61,070 nucleotides of DNA from CALCCV01 sp964388665 (GCA_964388665.1 CAYMBJ010000017.1:1-61070), one strand, 5' to 3'; positions 35,333 through 44,665 are shown, counted from the first letter of the stretch. Made by a program: numbers and translations. Notes: generated by a model from the sequence alone, not told the origin.

Positions 35333-36091
35333 GTGGTTGATAAAGCACAGATTGAGATCAGAACTCATATAAAAAAGGCTCTTTGGGTATACATAGCTGC
35401 ATTTGCCTTGGTGATCTTTAGCTTTCATTCTGAGGCGCAGGAGTCCGCAGCAGCGGCACCAGAAAAACAGGCGACGGCCAAAGAAAAGACGACGCAAAAA
35501 GAAAAGAAAGTGGCTACACCAGAGAAAAAAAAATCTAGCAAAAAAACGGCCGAATGTTTGCCAATAAAAAAAGGAGCGAAAGTGATTGCAGAATTTGATA
35601 CCAGCATGGGCAAATTTAAAGTGAAGCTATTTCCGGACAAAGCACCAAAGACGGTAGAGAACTTTGTCTGTTTGGCTGAAGGAACCAAAGAATGGAAAGA
35701 TCCAAAGACGGGGGCGAAAAAGAAAGAGCCGTTTTACGATGGATTGACTTTTCATCGTACGATTCCTGATTTTATGATTCAGGGAGGTTGCCCTAAAGGC
35801 GATGGAACCGGTGATCCAGGATACAAGTTTGCGGACGAAAAGAACGATCTGACCCATAAGGGTCCGGGAATTATGTCCATGGCCAACGCAGGCCCAGACA
35901 CCAATGGCTCGCAGTTTTTTATCACAGTAGCTAAAACGGATTGGCTTGATGGCAAACATACAATTTTTGGTGAAGTGAGCGAAGGACTTGATGTGGTGAT
36001 GAATATTTCAAAAGTAAAAACCAACAGTCCCAGAGAAAATCGACCAGTTGAAGAAGTGAAAATCAAAACTGTCAAAATCATTCGTCAGTAA
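35333..36091 (+). CDS. Exported cyclophilin-type peptidyl-prolyl isomerase
   Basis: This isomerase turns proline peptide bonds in exported proteins. Of the 252 residues, about 15-38 form a membrane segment or signal peptide, followed by a Lys/Glu-rich linker and the cyclophilin domain (about 80-252). FYDGLTFHRTIPDFMIQGG carries the catalytic arginine, and GPGIMSMANAGPDTNGSQFF is the classic core motif. The GTG at 35333 has AGGAG 8 bases upstream. It follows glnE by 75 bases. Confidence 0.92.
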   Translation: MVDKAQIEIRTHIKKALWVYIAAFALVIFSFHSEAQESAAAAPEKQATAKEKTTQKEKKVATPEKKKSSKKTAECLPIKKGAKVIAEFDTSMGKFKVKLFPDKAPKTVENFVCLAEGTKEWKDPKTGAKKKEPFYDGLTFHRTIPDFMIQGGCPKGDGTGDPGYKFADEKNDLTHKGPGIMSMANAGPDTNGSQFFITVAKTDWLDGKHTIFGEVSEGLDVVMNISKVKTNSPRENRPVEEVKIKTVKIIRQ

Positions 36092-36124
36092 GAGCAGCAA
36101 CGAAAAAACTTTCCTGACAAAGCA

Positions 36125-38398
36125 CTAGAAATCGTCCGGGGGCACATTGATTATGGCCCCGGTGCTGCCGCCATCTCCGCCTAAGGGCAAGTCCGTGCGC
36201 TTTAAAAAACTCTCTGCCGTCAGCTTAACAGAGTAGCCGGTGCGCCCGCCCACGACACAGTCTCCAGGATTGGGAAATTCCGAAGGCATCCATTTGAAAG
36301 GCACTGAAGTTGGTATCGGATCACTCGGGAGATCTTTCCGATTGTCGCATTTGCCAAAACGAGTTTCATCTAAGCTATAGTCAAGTAGTGACTTTGGAAT
36401 CCAACTGGTCAGCAAGTGCTCCGGTTTGGTCAAAAGATAGTTCCACTTTGTAAGATTTAGCCCGCTGTCTGTGTTGGCACCCATTATGACGGTCTGTGCG
36501 ATCTGATCCTTTACTCCATAGCTGATCCAGGTGTCGTCTTTGCGCAAGCGGCCACCAAAATCGGGACGCATGGGTGCAGTGTAGCCGATCGCTGGCAGCA
36601 GTTTTCCTGCGGTTATCCTTTTGTAATAGTTTTCGTAGAAGTTAGGCTCGATGGAATAGTAGGTGGTATCAAAAACATCGGGAGCGACTGCAAGCATTTC
36701 CAGTTCGCGCATTTTTACTGGTGTGTCGCTGTCGCTATTCCAAGAAAGGGCATCGCCATCTTCGAGGATGGACAGCTTAGCTGGTGAAGGAAAATAATCA
36801 ATCGCCGGTTCGTAGTCGGTTGCATTTGCTTTGTTCCGTCCAAAGTTATTGAAGGACCCGCCCACTTTTGCGCGCGCCAGTTCATGCAGAATCATTGCCC
36901 AGTGGGCGACGGAAAGGCGTGAGCGCATACCAAGTTGATCACCAGGATAGCGATTGAAATTGGGCTGCCGTCCCTCGCTTGAAAGTGGATCAAAGTCAAG
37001 TGGCTCTCCGGGCACGTATCTTCTTGGAAGCTGTGATTCGATGCGATTGGAGTCATCTCCGTTGGAGCGACTTTCGCTTGGTCCCCAGGTGCGATTGTAC
37101 CAAGGACCGAACTTGCCGCCAAAGGGCTTTGCATAGGCCTTGGCTTCAAGCGTGACGCTACCAAAGGGCGAGAATGGAATGTTTGGTGCTGTCTTGGCTG
37201 CGACACCGACGTAGGCCAAGCACCATGGATTTTTTTCGAAACCGGCCGTGTAAGAAAAGAGCGCATTTTCGAGATCAGATTCGGATTGCGCTATATCGCG
37301 AATTTCATTGATCTGTTGTCGAGTCTTGTCCGTAAGCTTGCTGGTGTCATTGCTCATATGATAGGGCAATTGATTGGGAAAACTCTTCGGCACCGTGTTC
37401 TTTTCATTGGGAGAGCTTTTGCATTCGAAGTCTGCATAGCTGAAGGTGGGCGCAATCTTGATTTCAGAAAGCCATCTAGGTGGGTCAATGGCAGCCACGC
37501 CAACGGCATTGCAGCCATCAACACCTAAGCTGTTCAAAAATTTGAAATCGGTTTCTTTTAGGCTGTCTTGATTGGGTGCTGTCAGATTTTTCTTGAGAAC
37601 CTTCAGCGAGCCTTCGCGCACGGACTCGCCGTCGATGTCTAGGAAATCGTCGCCTGTTTCGGAAATCTTTTTTGTCATCCCTAATAAGAGACTTTTACGA
37701 GCATTGACCTCCATCTTGTAGGCTACGGCAAACTTGGCGAGAGTCAGATAATTGTAGCCACCCCATTCGCCACAAGACTTTAGCGCTGCTTCAGCCGCAC
37801 TGGCAATCTGAGCTTCGAAGTTTTGGAGGATGCTGATTCCTGGGAAGACTCCAGAAATTTTTGGGGCATCAAAAATTTTTGTACTTTTTGTTTGGCTACT
37901 GATCAGTTTGCATAGGTTTTGAGTGCCGGGACTTTCGCGAATGATGTCATAGGCGACGCAAAACGGAGGAGTGTCATAGTAAAACTTCAGCGAATCATTC
38001 ATTCCTCCGGGAAGATCATCGGTGTCCTCCCCGTTTTTTATCTTGTTGTCGCCACCTCCGTCGAAGGGGTTGTTGGTTTCGTCGCCACTCATTCCTATAG
38101 TGCGGTAGCGCCAGACAAATAGTTTCCATGTTTGGCGAATTTGATAGTTGATGTGAGCGCTGGCGTTGAGCATTTCTGCCTGTCTCATCGCGCCGTAATA
38201 AGCAGCGAGATCTGCAGAGCTCTGAAGGTTGATTTTATGATGCACCAAAAGTCCCACGTTGACCACCATCGCAAAGAAGACAAAAAGCACTTGAAAGATC
38301 AGAGCGACAAATATGGCCATTTGACCAAGCTGATCTGAACCAGGTGACTGATTGGGAAAGCATATAATCTTTTTGATAACTCTGAGCGCGCGCACCAT
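36125..38398 (-). CDS. TadG-like single-pass membrane protein
   Basis: A protein of about 757 residues. Near the N-terminus lies GQMAIFVALIFQVLFVFFAM, a membrane helix followed by LLVHHKINLQSSADLAAYYGAM, the pattern of TadE/TadG-type pseudopilin-like or putative Flp-assembly proteins. The remaining 680 residues are probably periplasmic and without a recognised domain. The start is uncertain: a TTG at 38416 or the ATG at 38398, neither with a clear ribosome-binding site. No other tad genes are nearby, so it is an orphan copy. Similar orphan proteins occur in Bdellovibrio, from memory. Confidence 0.7.
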   Translation of the reverse strand: MVRALRVIKKIICFPNQSPGSDQLGQMAIFVALIFQVLFVFFAMVVNVGLLVHHKINLQSSADLAAYYGAMRQAEMLNASAHINYQIRQTWKLFVWRYRTIGMSGDETNNPFDGGGDNKIKNGEDTDDLPGGMNDSLKFYYDTPPFCVAYDIIRESPGTQNLCKLISSQTKSTKIFDAPKISGVFPGISILQNFEAQIASAAEAALKSCGEWGGYNYLTLAKFAVAYKMEVNARKSLLLGMTKKISETGDDFLDIDGESVREGSLKVLKKNLTAPNQDSLKETDFKFLNSLGVDGCNAVGVAAIDPPRWLSEIKIAPTFSYADFECKSSPNEKNTVPKSFPNQLPYHMSNDTSKLTDKTRQQINEIRDIAQSESDLENALFSYTAGFEKNPWCLAYVGVAAKTAPNIPFSPFGSVTLEAKAYAKPFGGKFGPWYNRTWGPSESRSNGDDSNRIESQLPRRYVPGEPLDFDPLSSEGRQPNFNRYPGDQLGMRSRLSVAHWAMILHELARAKVGGSFNNFGRNKANATDYEPAIDYFPSPAKLSILEDGDALSWNSDSDTPVKMRELEMLAVAPDVFDTTYYSIEPNFYENYYKRITAGKLLPAIGYTAPMRPDFGGRLRKDDTWISYGVKDQIAQTVIMGANTDSGLNLTKWNYLLTKPEHLLTSWIPKSLLDYSLDETRFGKCDNRKDLPSDPIPTSVPFKWMPSEFPNPGDCVVGGRTGYSVKLTAESFLKRTDLPLGGDGGSTGAIINVPPDDF

Positions 38399-38557
38399 TG
38401 CACGTAGGATACTCAATTTTTCAAGTAATTTTGAGCAGTCTTTTGCATTGAGTTCGCTTGCTAGACCAAGCGATGGGAGTTACCCTGAGCTGGACTTGAA
38501 TTGAGACCTTGTTGAGTTAACGTGAATACAGTCTCCCCTCTTTGAGTAGGATAAAAA

Positions 38558-39535
38558 ATGAATACTAGAATTTCTTCTAAAACAGTTCGCAGTTACTTTC
38601 TGAATACTTTTGTCTGGCTGATGGTCGCCGGTGTTTCCCTTTCAGCACAGTCGGCAGAAACCGTTCTGTTCGAAGGGTATTCAAAAATCATTTCCACTAC
38701 AGCACACATAGGCTACACAATTGCTCGCTACAGCTACGACACATCAAAAAAGCAATTCAAGTCCATCACCTTTATGAAAATTAAATCGGGAGACACCGAA
38801 GCGACTGAGTCTCTTACGGCCGTGGCGGCAGATAATTTTGCGCCCATTTCCTTTAGCTATAATTTTGTCCAGGGCAAGGATGGCAAAAGCGTTACAGGGG
38901 ATTTTAAGGGCGACGTGATGACTATTGTTGTGCAAGAAAAGGGCGAGACCAAAAAGACTGAAACCAATCTTAAAAAAGGCACCTTTTTAAGTACGTTTTT
39001 GGTTTACATGATGCTCAAGAGCAAAATGGGCATCCAAACTGGCGCTAAATACAGTTTTTTCGCCATTGCTGAAGAGGATGGAAAAGTCTTTCCGGGTGAG
39101 GCCAAGGTCGGCGCTATTGAAAAGGTGGGCAAATTCAATCTGTTTAAAATAGAAAACAAATTCAAGGACGTGAGCTTTTCTAGCTTGGTCAGCGAGAAGG
39201 GCGAAATGTTTCTTGTGGATTCAATCAGTCAAGGAATGAAGATTGAGCTCGTTACCAAGCCCAACGATGCAACCGCAGACTTTGGTCTTTCTGTGCCAAT
39301 CCTCAAGGCTCTTTTTGGCGAAGTTCCCCTGGGAACCCAAAACGCACTCTCTCAGTCCATTAAACCAGTGGAATTTCAGGCACAACCGCAACCTGATGCA
39401 GGGCCAATTGACAAGGGATCCAACATCAAAGCTGGAAGTGGTATTCTCCTAAAGAAAGGACAGAGTCCTGTGCCACCGAAAAAACCCAAGAAGTTGAAAA
39501 GCCAAGACGAGAATCTTCAAAAGGAAAAGAATTAG
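38558..39535 (+). CDS. Periplasmic beta-rich protein of unknown function
   Basis: A 325-residue protein with a signal peptide (hydrophobic residues about 15-29, likely cut after SAQSA). The mature part has alternating strands over about residues 35-245 (IGYTIARYSYD, SYNFVQGKDGKSVTGDFKGD) and resembles DUF3108-like proteins in feel. The C-terminus is Pro/Gln/Lys-rich and disordered. AGGA precedes the ATG. Its stop overlaps the start of nagZ, so the two are one unit, which suggests a role in the envelope. Confidence 0.6.
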   Translation: MNTRISSKTVRSYFLNTFVWLMVAGVSLSAQSAETVLFEGYSKIISTTAHIGYTIARYSYDTSKKQFKSITFMKIKSGDTEATESLTAVAADNFAPISFSYNFVQGKDGKSVTGDFKGDVMTIVVQEKGETKKTETNLKKGTFLSTFLVYMMLKSKMGIQTGAKYSFFAIAEEDGKVFPGEAKVGAIEKVGKFNLFKIENKFKDVSFSSLVSEKGEMFLVDSISQGMKIELVTKPNDATADFGLSVPILKALFGEVPLGTQNALSQSIKPVEFQAQPQPDAGPIDKGSNIKAGSGILLKKGQSPVPPKKPKKLKSQDENLQKEKN

Positions 39536-40626
39536 TGAACAAACTCATTGGCTCCCTTATGATGATTGGAATTTCTGGCGAGACGTTAACTAGCGACGAA
39601 AAAGAGTTCATAGTAGAAAATGACATCGCTGGAGTGACCCTGTTCTCAAGAAACTGCAAAACACCCGAACAAATTTACAATCTGTGTGCCGAAATTCAAT
39701 CATTGAGTTCGCGGACTGCTTCCAAGGCACCTCGATTTGTGGCTATCGATATGGAGGGCGGTCGCGTTCACCGCTTGCCAAAGCCGTTCACTCAGTGGCC
39801 AGCTCCAAAATTTTTAGGTCAAATTGACAATGCCACCCTCACGTTTCAATTTAGCAACATGATGGGAGCCGAGCTTGCCGCTGTGGGCATCAATTTGAAT
39901 TTCGCTCCTTGCTTGGACATTCTATCAAATCCCGAAAATACAGCGATTGGCGATCGCTCGCTGGGAGCAGATCCCGAATTGGTGGCCAGAAATGGTTCTG
40001 CTCTTGTGCGCGGCTATATCAAGAGCAATATTTTAAGCTGCATCAAGCATTTTCCAGGGCACGGCAATACTATGGTCGACAGTCACTTTGAACTTCCAAA
40101 GGAGGATTCAATAACTCTTGAAAGATTGGAAAGTTTTGAGTTGATTCCCTTTAAGCGCGCCGCCAAGGCTCGCTGTGACATGGTGATGCCAGGTCATTTG
40201 TTTTTTCCAAAAATTGATCCTGATTTTCCTGTTTCATTTTCGAAAATTTTTATTCAAGATCTCCTGCGGAATTCCATGCGATTTCGCGGCATAGTGGTGA
40301 CAGATGATCTGGATATGAAAGCACTCACGAAATACTATTCTATTGGCGAAATTCCAGTGAAAGCCCTTCAAGCGGGCGCGGATTTACTTTTGTATTGCAA
40401 TGTCCCTGAGTCCTCTGCAGTGGGCTTAGAGGGAGTCATAGAGGCGGTGGCTCAAGGGAGTTTAGACAAAGCCGATCTCGAAGAAAAATCGAGACGAATT
40501 CTATCGCTTAAGCGAGAAAAGCTCGGCGCGATTGAAGTTCCTTCTTGGGAACAAGCAAAAGAAGTCATCGGTCTCACTGAACATCTCGACGTCGCACAGT
40601 CAGTTATTGATAGGTGCCGCCTTTGA
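39535..40626 (+). CDS. nagZ: Beta-N-acetylhexosaminidase NagZ
   Basis: NagZ removes N-acetylglucosamine from muropeptides during peptidoglycan recycling. The 363 residues match family GH3: FVAIDMEGGRVHRL, FAPCLDI, the signature CIKHFPGHGNTMVDSH with the catalytic histidine and aspartate, and GIVVTDDLDMKAL with the nucleophile aspartate. The start is GTG at 39535, overlapping the stop of the preceding gene (TAGTG). No signal peptide is seen, so it is cytoplasmic. Confidence 0.94.
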   Translation: MNKLIGSLMMIGISGETLTSDEKEFIVENDIAGVTLFSRNCKTPEQIYNLCAEIQSLSSRTASKAPRFVAIDMEGGRVHRLPKPFTQWPAPKFLGQIDNATLTFQFSNMMGAELAAVGINLNFAPCLDILSNPENTAIGDRSLGADPELVARNGSALVRGYIKSNILSCIKHFPGHGNTMVDSHFELPKEDSITLERLESFELIPFKRAAKARCDMVMPGHLFFPKIDPDFPVSFSKIFIQDLLRNSMRFRGIVVTDDLDMKALTKYYSIGEIPVKALQAGADLLLYCNVPESSAVGLEGVIEAVAQGSLDKADLEEKSRRILSLKREKLGAIEVPSWEQAKEVIGLTEHLDVAQSVIDRCRL

Positions 40627-40740
40627 GCACAGTCCTGAACTATTTTCATGGGCCAGGGTGATCAGACTCAACCAGAGCGCCAGACTCTTGGCGTTAAAAT
40701 TGAAGTGTATTCTTCGTAGCCCATCGGCGGAGGAGAATAT

Positions 40741-41874
40741 ATGGATCAGCTTGAAAGCCGACTTTCATTAGGAATGATGACCTCTATCCTAGTTCACGGC
40801 CTATTGATATTCACCGTTTTTCAACTCAATAGTGATCAAAAGAACAAGCCTGAAATCATCGAGGTCTCGTATTACGGCGAAGGCGGCGGCACGGGTTTAA
40901 TCAAAGGCAAGAATATCGAAATGGGTGCAGCCGCTAAGACTGACACCAAAGAGTGGCAGGAAGCTCGAGAGGTGGCTCAACCCGCGCCTATCGAATTGCC
41001 AAAACCAGAGCTGGAGCCAGCGCCACAGCCTCAGCAACCTCAGGTGGTGCCTGAGCAAACTTCAGTGGTAAAGGCGGTTCCTAAGCCTAAAAAAATCATT
41101 CCAAAAAAGGAAGAGCCTCCCAAAAAAGTAGAAGCAAAACCGGTCGTAAAAGAAAAGGCCGTAGTCGCGAAAAACGTGCCCAAAGAGAACATTCGGCCGC
41201 CCGTGGTGAAACCGGCAAAACAAGTGCCCGATCCAGATGTGATTGCCAATATGCTAGCCAAGGCGGAATCTGATTTTGCAAAAGAAGCCGAATTGGCAAA
41301 AAAAGAGCTACAAGAAAAGTTGGATCAAGAGAAGTTTGCTCAGCAAGAGGCTCTGGCAGCCTCGCAAGCTGCTCCAGTTGGAAGTTCGGATTCTGTATCA
41401 GATTCAATTAACAATGCTCGCCAGGCAATGGCGGCCAGTCAGGTGGGAGCTGGGACACCAGCATCTGGTAATGGGCAACAGGATCAAAATTCAATGGCGG
41501 CCAATGGCGGCGGTGGCGAGCGCAACGATGCCAATGGCTTTGTACGATCGTTGGCCGACTTGAGGCAGATGCCCGGCAATCCAAAACCACGCTACAGTGT
41601 CGATGAACGCCTACGAGGTGATCAAGGCCGAGTGGTCTTTCATGCTTACGTAAATCAAAATGGCCAATTGGGTGGCTTCCGGATGATCCAATCGTCTGGG
41701 TATCAGGGTCTAGATAAGAAAACCTTAGCAGCTATACAAAAGTGGCGCTTCTATCCTGGGCAAGCCGGCTGGGTGGAGTTACCCTTTGACTGGTCATTGC
41801 AGGGCGGGCCTCAAGAGATCTCTCCACTGATGAAGAAGAAAATCGGTAGCCTCTACGAATCGGGCAATCAATAG
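40741..41874 (+). CDS. Second TonB/TolA-like protein
   Basis: A 377-residue protein with one membrane helix (about 12-30), a long Pro/Lys/Glu-rich spacer (about 75-190), a helical Ala-rich part and a C-terminal TonB domain (RYSVDERLRGDQGRVVFHAYVN with SSGYQGLDKKTLAAIQKWRF). It should transmit energy across the periplasm from an ExbBD/TolQR-type motor. No motor genes are adjacent, unlike the TolA-like gene at 30647. A TonB or TolA role is equally possible. It follows nagZ by 114 bases. Confidence 0.82.
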   Translation: MDQLESRLSLGMMTSILVHGLLIFTVFQLNSDQKNKPEIIEVSYYGEGGGTGLIKGKNIEMGAAAKTDTKEWQEAREVAQPAPIELPKPELEPAPQPQQPQVVPEQTSVVKAVPKPKKIIPKKEEPPKKVEAKPVVKEKAVVAKNVPKENIRPPVVKPAKQVPDPDVIANMLAKAESDFAKEAELAKKELQEKLDQEKFAQQEALAASQAAPVGSSDSVSDSINNARQAMAASQVGAGTPASGNGQQDQNSMAANGGGGERNDANGFVRSLADLRQMPGNPKPRYSVDERLRGDQGRVVFHAYVNQNGQLGGFRMIQSSGYQGLDKKTLAAIQKWRFYPGQAGWVELPFDWSLQGGPQEISPLMKKKIGSLYESGNQ

Positions 41875-41897
41875 TGCGTTATAAATAGTAACTAGTA

Positions 41898-41918
41898 CCA
41901 AACTCAATTCAAGTTTGG
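41898..41918 (+). other. Hairpin after the TonB-like gene
   Basis: CCAAACT (41898-41904) pairs with AGTTTGG (41912-41918) around a 7-base loop, 24 bases after the stop codon. No U-tract follows, so its status as a terminator is doubtful. Bases 41919-42008 contain nothing else I can support. Confidence 0.3.
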
Positions 41919-42008
41919 ACTGCTATTGGCTGCGACCGTCATCGCTTACCAGGAGCAAGGAGCAAATCTCAACGCCTCCAGGCTTTTTGCCACTGCGGTC
42001 TAAACTTG

Positions 42009-42035
42009 AAAAAAGACGACAAAGCGCGCCGCGCT
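42009..42035 (-). terminator. Possible terminator after the small basic gene
   Basis: On the minus strand AGCGC-GGC-GCGCT makes a short GC-rich hairpin that touches the stop codon and is followed 9 bases later by six Ts (42009-42014). Weak because of the gap. Confidence 0.35.
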
Positions 42036-42165
42036 ACTCATCGCCAAAGAGCTGCTTAGGCGTAACTGTGGTGCCGTGATTTTTGAGTTCGGCCTTTCGC
42101 TTTGATCCGGCTCGTGAAGCTTTTCTTTTTCGAACCAATTCCAATTTTTTAGTTTTTGAAGCCAT
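42034..42165 (-). CDS. Small basic protein, 43 residues
   Basis: This short gene reads M-A-S-K-T-K-K-L-E-L-V-R-K-R-K then SRAGSKRKAELKNHG, TTVTPKQLFGDE. About a third of the residues are Lys or Arg and all charge is in the first 30 residues, with an acidic FGDE end. GGAGG lies five bases before the ATG, which is strong support for translation. I recall similar short basic proteins in related bacteria but cannot name a family. RNA or ribosome binding is possible; nothing shows it. It ends near a short hairpin with T-run and lies 26 bases before the outer-membrane protein gene on the same strand. Confidence 0.7.
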   Translation of the reverse strand: MASKTKKLELVRKRKASRAGSKRKAELKNHGTTVTPKQLFGDE

Positions 42166-42191
42166 TTGTTCCTCCGCAGTGATGCTTGCTA

Positions 42192-43091
42192 TCAAAAGGG
42201 TATGGCCAAGTCAATCGAATGCACAGACTCGTTGCTTGGTTTTTCATCAATATAGGCATAGTTGATATGAAACTGTGGGCCTAAAAAGCCAAAGCCCATG
42301 GTGTATTTGCGATCAATAGGCGAGGGGTCCAACTCGTTCTGAGCGACCAACCAACTGTAGCCCATGCGAAAAGCCGTAAAGGTCCCCAGTCTGGACTCAA
42401 TCCCTGCTTCAACAAAACCACCTTTAGGGTTCAATTCCTCGCGTGCTTGAAAATCCATTTTTAGCTTTATGATCTGCTTATAAAAATAGTTGACGCCAAC
42501 GCCCCAGGCCGAAACGCCAACCTCTTTTTCGATCTCTTTGTCGGCAGAGGAAATTGCATTGTAACGGACTAAGCCAACGCCAAAATTGACTGTGGGTACG
42601 AAAAGCAAACCGATGTCTGAGCCAATTTGTTTATAACGTTGATCGCCGATACGGTACTGTTCACTCTTGATTGCAATGCCATATTGGAGTCGCGGCACCA
42701 CAATGCCGCCGGCTGCGAGGCCAAATGTGTGTTCCTCCTGAAGCTCCAAGGGGCGGTCATCCTCATATTTTTTTTGATTGTAAAACAGGCCCGCCGGAAA
42801 AAAATTATCACGATTGTTATCGACAAGAGCGAGGGTCATTTGGTCAGCTACAAAGCTCGAAATAAAAAACTGGTTCTTGACCTGATTGATGGTGGCGGGA
42901 TTGTCAAAGACAGAGTCAGTAGGCTCAGCCGTTGCAATGCTGGCACCGGCAGAAGCGCGGGTGATCGAGCAGCACTCCACTCTCTGCACTGTCCATCCAT
43001 GAATGGGCGCAAGGACAAACAATATCAACAACAAAGCACCTAAATAATTGTGTGGGGTCTTGAGAAAGAACACGCTTTGATTTTGCTGCAT
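42192..43091 (-). CDS. Outer-membrane beta-barrel protein
   Basis: A 299-residue protein with a signal region (about residues 16-33) and a strand-rich body ending in phenylalanine (DLAIPF), as outer-membrane barrels do. ASIATAEPTDSVFDNPATI recalls the start of FadL/PorV-like barrels, which often carry a conserved NPA motif. Later strands alternate hydrophobic and polar residues (YGIAIKSEQY, NFGVGLVRY, MGFGFLG, HINYAYID). Substrate unknown. Confidence 0.7.
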   Translation of the reverse strand: MQQNQSVFFLKTPHNYLGALLLILFVLAPIHGWTVQRVECCSITRASAGASIATAEPTDSVFDNPATINQVKNQFFISSFVADQMTLALVDNNRDNFFPAGLFYNQKKYEDDRPLELQEEHTFGLAAGGIVVPRLQYGIAIKSEQYRIGDQRYKQIGSDIGLLFVPTVNFGVGLVRYNAISSADKEIEKEVGVSAWGVGVNYFYKQIIKLKMDFQAREELNPKGGFVEAGIESRLGTFTAFRMGYSWLVAQNELDPSPIDRKYTMGFGFLGPQFHINYAYIDEKPSNESVHSIDLAIPF

Positions 43092-43238
43092 CCATCCGCC
43101 TCCTGGTGTCGAGAATAGCCAAGCTCATAGACAGACTTGCTGTCGCAGAGCCTGTAACAACTGGATTCTAAGCACAAAGCGCATCGAAGGCCAGAACTCA
43201 TCTTAAAAATTTTCTTAAAATTTTTTTTCGAGTTGGGG

Positions 43239-44576
43239 CTAGTTGACCTTGATACAGAAGCTTACATAGTTCGCGCAAATTTTTGTAAGGCTGGGGTTGC
43301 TGTTGAGATATGAATGGCAATCCTGTGACGAAAAGTACTCAGCCTGCGCCGCCGCAGTGGAGCTTTCAGAATAGCAGCGATTAGGGTCGCCACCCAGCGG
43401 CACGGCGCAACCCTGACGAATGTTGATGCGCCAAAGTTCGGGCCGCAAATGTCGACGTGCGATGTCCAGATACTGCATCTCACTTGCGGTGAGACTGGTG
43501 ACATCTTCTTCAGGGCAAATATTGGGCTGCTGAATGAGTTGCTGATTGTTGTCGATAACAATCAGTTTCAATTGTGCGGGACACTCCCAAGTTGTGCGAA
43601 TGGCCGTCTTGGAATCATTCAAGTCAAACTCAGTGACACTCGTCAATAAATTGGGTGGAACAATGGATTTGGGCGAACCTGTTTCGCCATTTCTGGAGTG
43701 AAATATGGGGCGATCGGCTGACGGAAGGCTCGCAGAATTGCGAAACTCCAGCTTGTAGCCACGGCCAAAAGCCTTCGTGGTGTCGGTGCCGCTGCGTCTG
43801 GCAAAAAAGAGCTGTTCTGACAACTCTGGCGCGAAAGTCAGTGAGAGTAGGTATCCGTTGGCCAGAAAATCGCGCAGTTTATTGGCTGCGTATCCAGTTG
43901 CGCTCGGGCTGCCACTTGAATAATTGAACCGTAGTGAGCCTTCGAGAATGTTGGTGCCAGGATCAGCTAGAGGAAAAAATCGATTCGGTTGAGCCAGGCT
44001 CGATCGTTCTGAATTGGTCGCAAAGAGCGAGCTCATCCAGATGTCACTCGTTAAGGGGCCGAGCAGTTCCGCGAAATCAGATCCGGCAACAGCTGTACCA
44101 CTACCGGTGCCTGAGCTATTGATAATCACGTCAGTGTTGGATTTATTTCGTAGAGCCAGCTGAATGGCGGCGCCCTTATTGATCGCTGTTTCGCTGGTGT
44201 ACTGTTTGACTTGTTCGATTGTCACGACTGAGTTTGGATAGGTGGGTTTAAGTGTTGAGGTCACGTGATTCAAGTAATCCGAAGTCAGGGCAACCCCGCC
44301 CTTGTCGTAAGCGCCAACTTTGAAGGTGTAATGAGCTGCTGAGTTCGCGGTGTTGCCGCCAAAGCAAGAATCATAGGAGATCGTATCTAGAATAGGATCA
44401 AAGGCAAAGGGTACGGAATCGTCACTGGCCTCTTCAACAAGGCCATTAGTGGCTAAGCTAGAGTCAGTAAAACCAGCTTTGCCGCAATTTTGAAATTGAA
44501 TTGTGACCGTCAAAGCCAATAGGCTCAAGACTACCCACCGCCAACGGTCCGAAAGAAAATTCCCCACAGAACTCAT
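43239..44576 (-). CDS. Lipoprotein with QFQNCGK lipobox
   Basis: A 445-residue lipoprotein. The lipobox QFQNCGK has Cys31 and follows a hydrophobic segment (about 14-27). The body is rich in Ser/Thr/Asn with eight or more cysteines, several near the C-terminus (CAVPLGG, RCYS, DCHSYL, KICANY, FCIKVN), which suggests disulfides. Similar QFQNCGK lipoproteins are frequent in Bdellovibrio from memory; function unknown. It is divergent from the gene at 44694. Confidence 0.75.
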   Translation of the reverse strand: MSSVGNFLSDRWRWVVLSLLALTVTIQFQNCGKAGFTDSSLATNGLVEEASDDSVPFAFDPILDTISYDSCFGGNTANSAAHYTFKVGAYDKGGVALTSDYLNHVTSTLKPTYPNSVVTIEQVKQYTSETAINKGAAIQLALRNKSNTDVIINSSGTGSGTAVAGSDFAELLGPLTSDIWMSSLFATNSERSSLAQPNRFFPLADPGTNILEGSLRFNYSSGSPSATGYAANKLRDFLANGYLLSLTFAPELSEQLFFARRSGTDTTKAFGRGYKLEFRNSASLPSADRPIFHSRNGETGSPKSIVPPNLLTSVTEFDLNDSKTAIRTTWECPAQLKLIVIDNNQQLIQQPNICPEEDVTSLTASEMQYLDIARRHLRPELWRINIRQGCAVPLGGDPNRCYSESSTAAAQAEYFSSQDCHSYLNSNPSLTKICANYVSFCIKVN

Positions 44577-44589
44577 AGGTTAATTCTAG

Positions 44590-44608
44590 CACATTTTGAG
44601 AATGTGCA
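44590..44608. promoter_or_regulatory. Inverted repeat between divergent genes
   Basis: GCACATT (44590-44596) and AATGTGC (44602-44608) form a perfect 7-bp inverted repeat with a 5-base centre. It sits 14 bases upstream of the lipoprotein start and 28 bases before the -35 of the opposite promoter, a sensible place for an operator. Confidence 0.45.
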
Positions 44609-44635
44609 TAGGTTTTGTATATAGCTCACTCATGT

Positions 44636-44665
44636 TGAGTCATAGCCTCATTTTGCTTGTATAAT
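44636..44665 (+). promoter_or_regulatory. Promoter of the gene at 44694
   Basis: TTGAGT (44636-44641) and a perfect TATAAT (44660-44665) are separated by 18 bases. Transcription would start near 44672, which supports the ATG at 44694 over the TTG at 44676. Confidence 0.65.

Noticed and set aside
40532..40771. Reading frame overlapping the end of nagZ
   Set aside because: It lies out of frame inside nagZ and the start of the TonB-like gene and has no start signal of its own.
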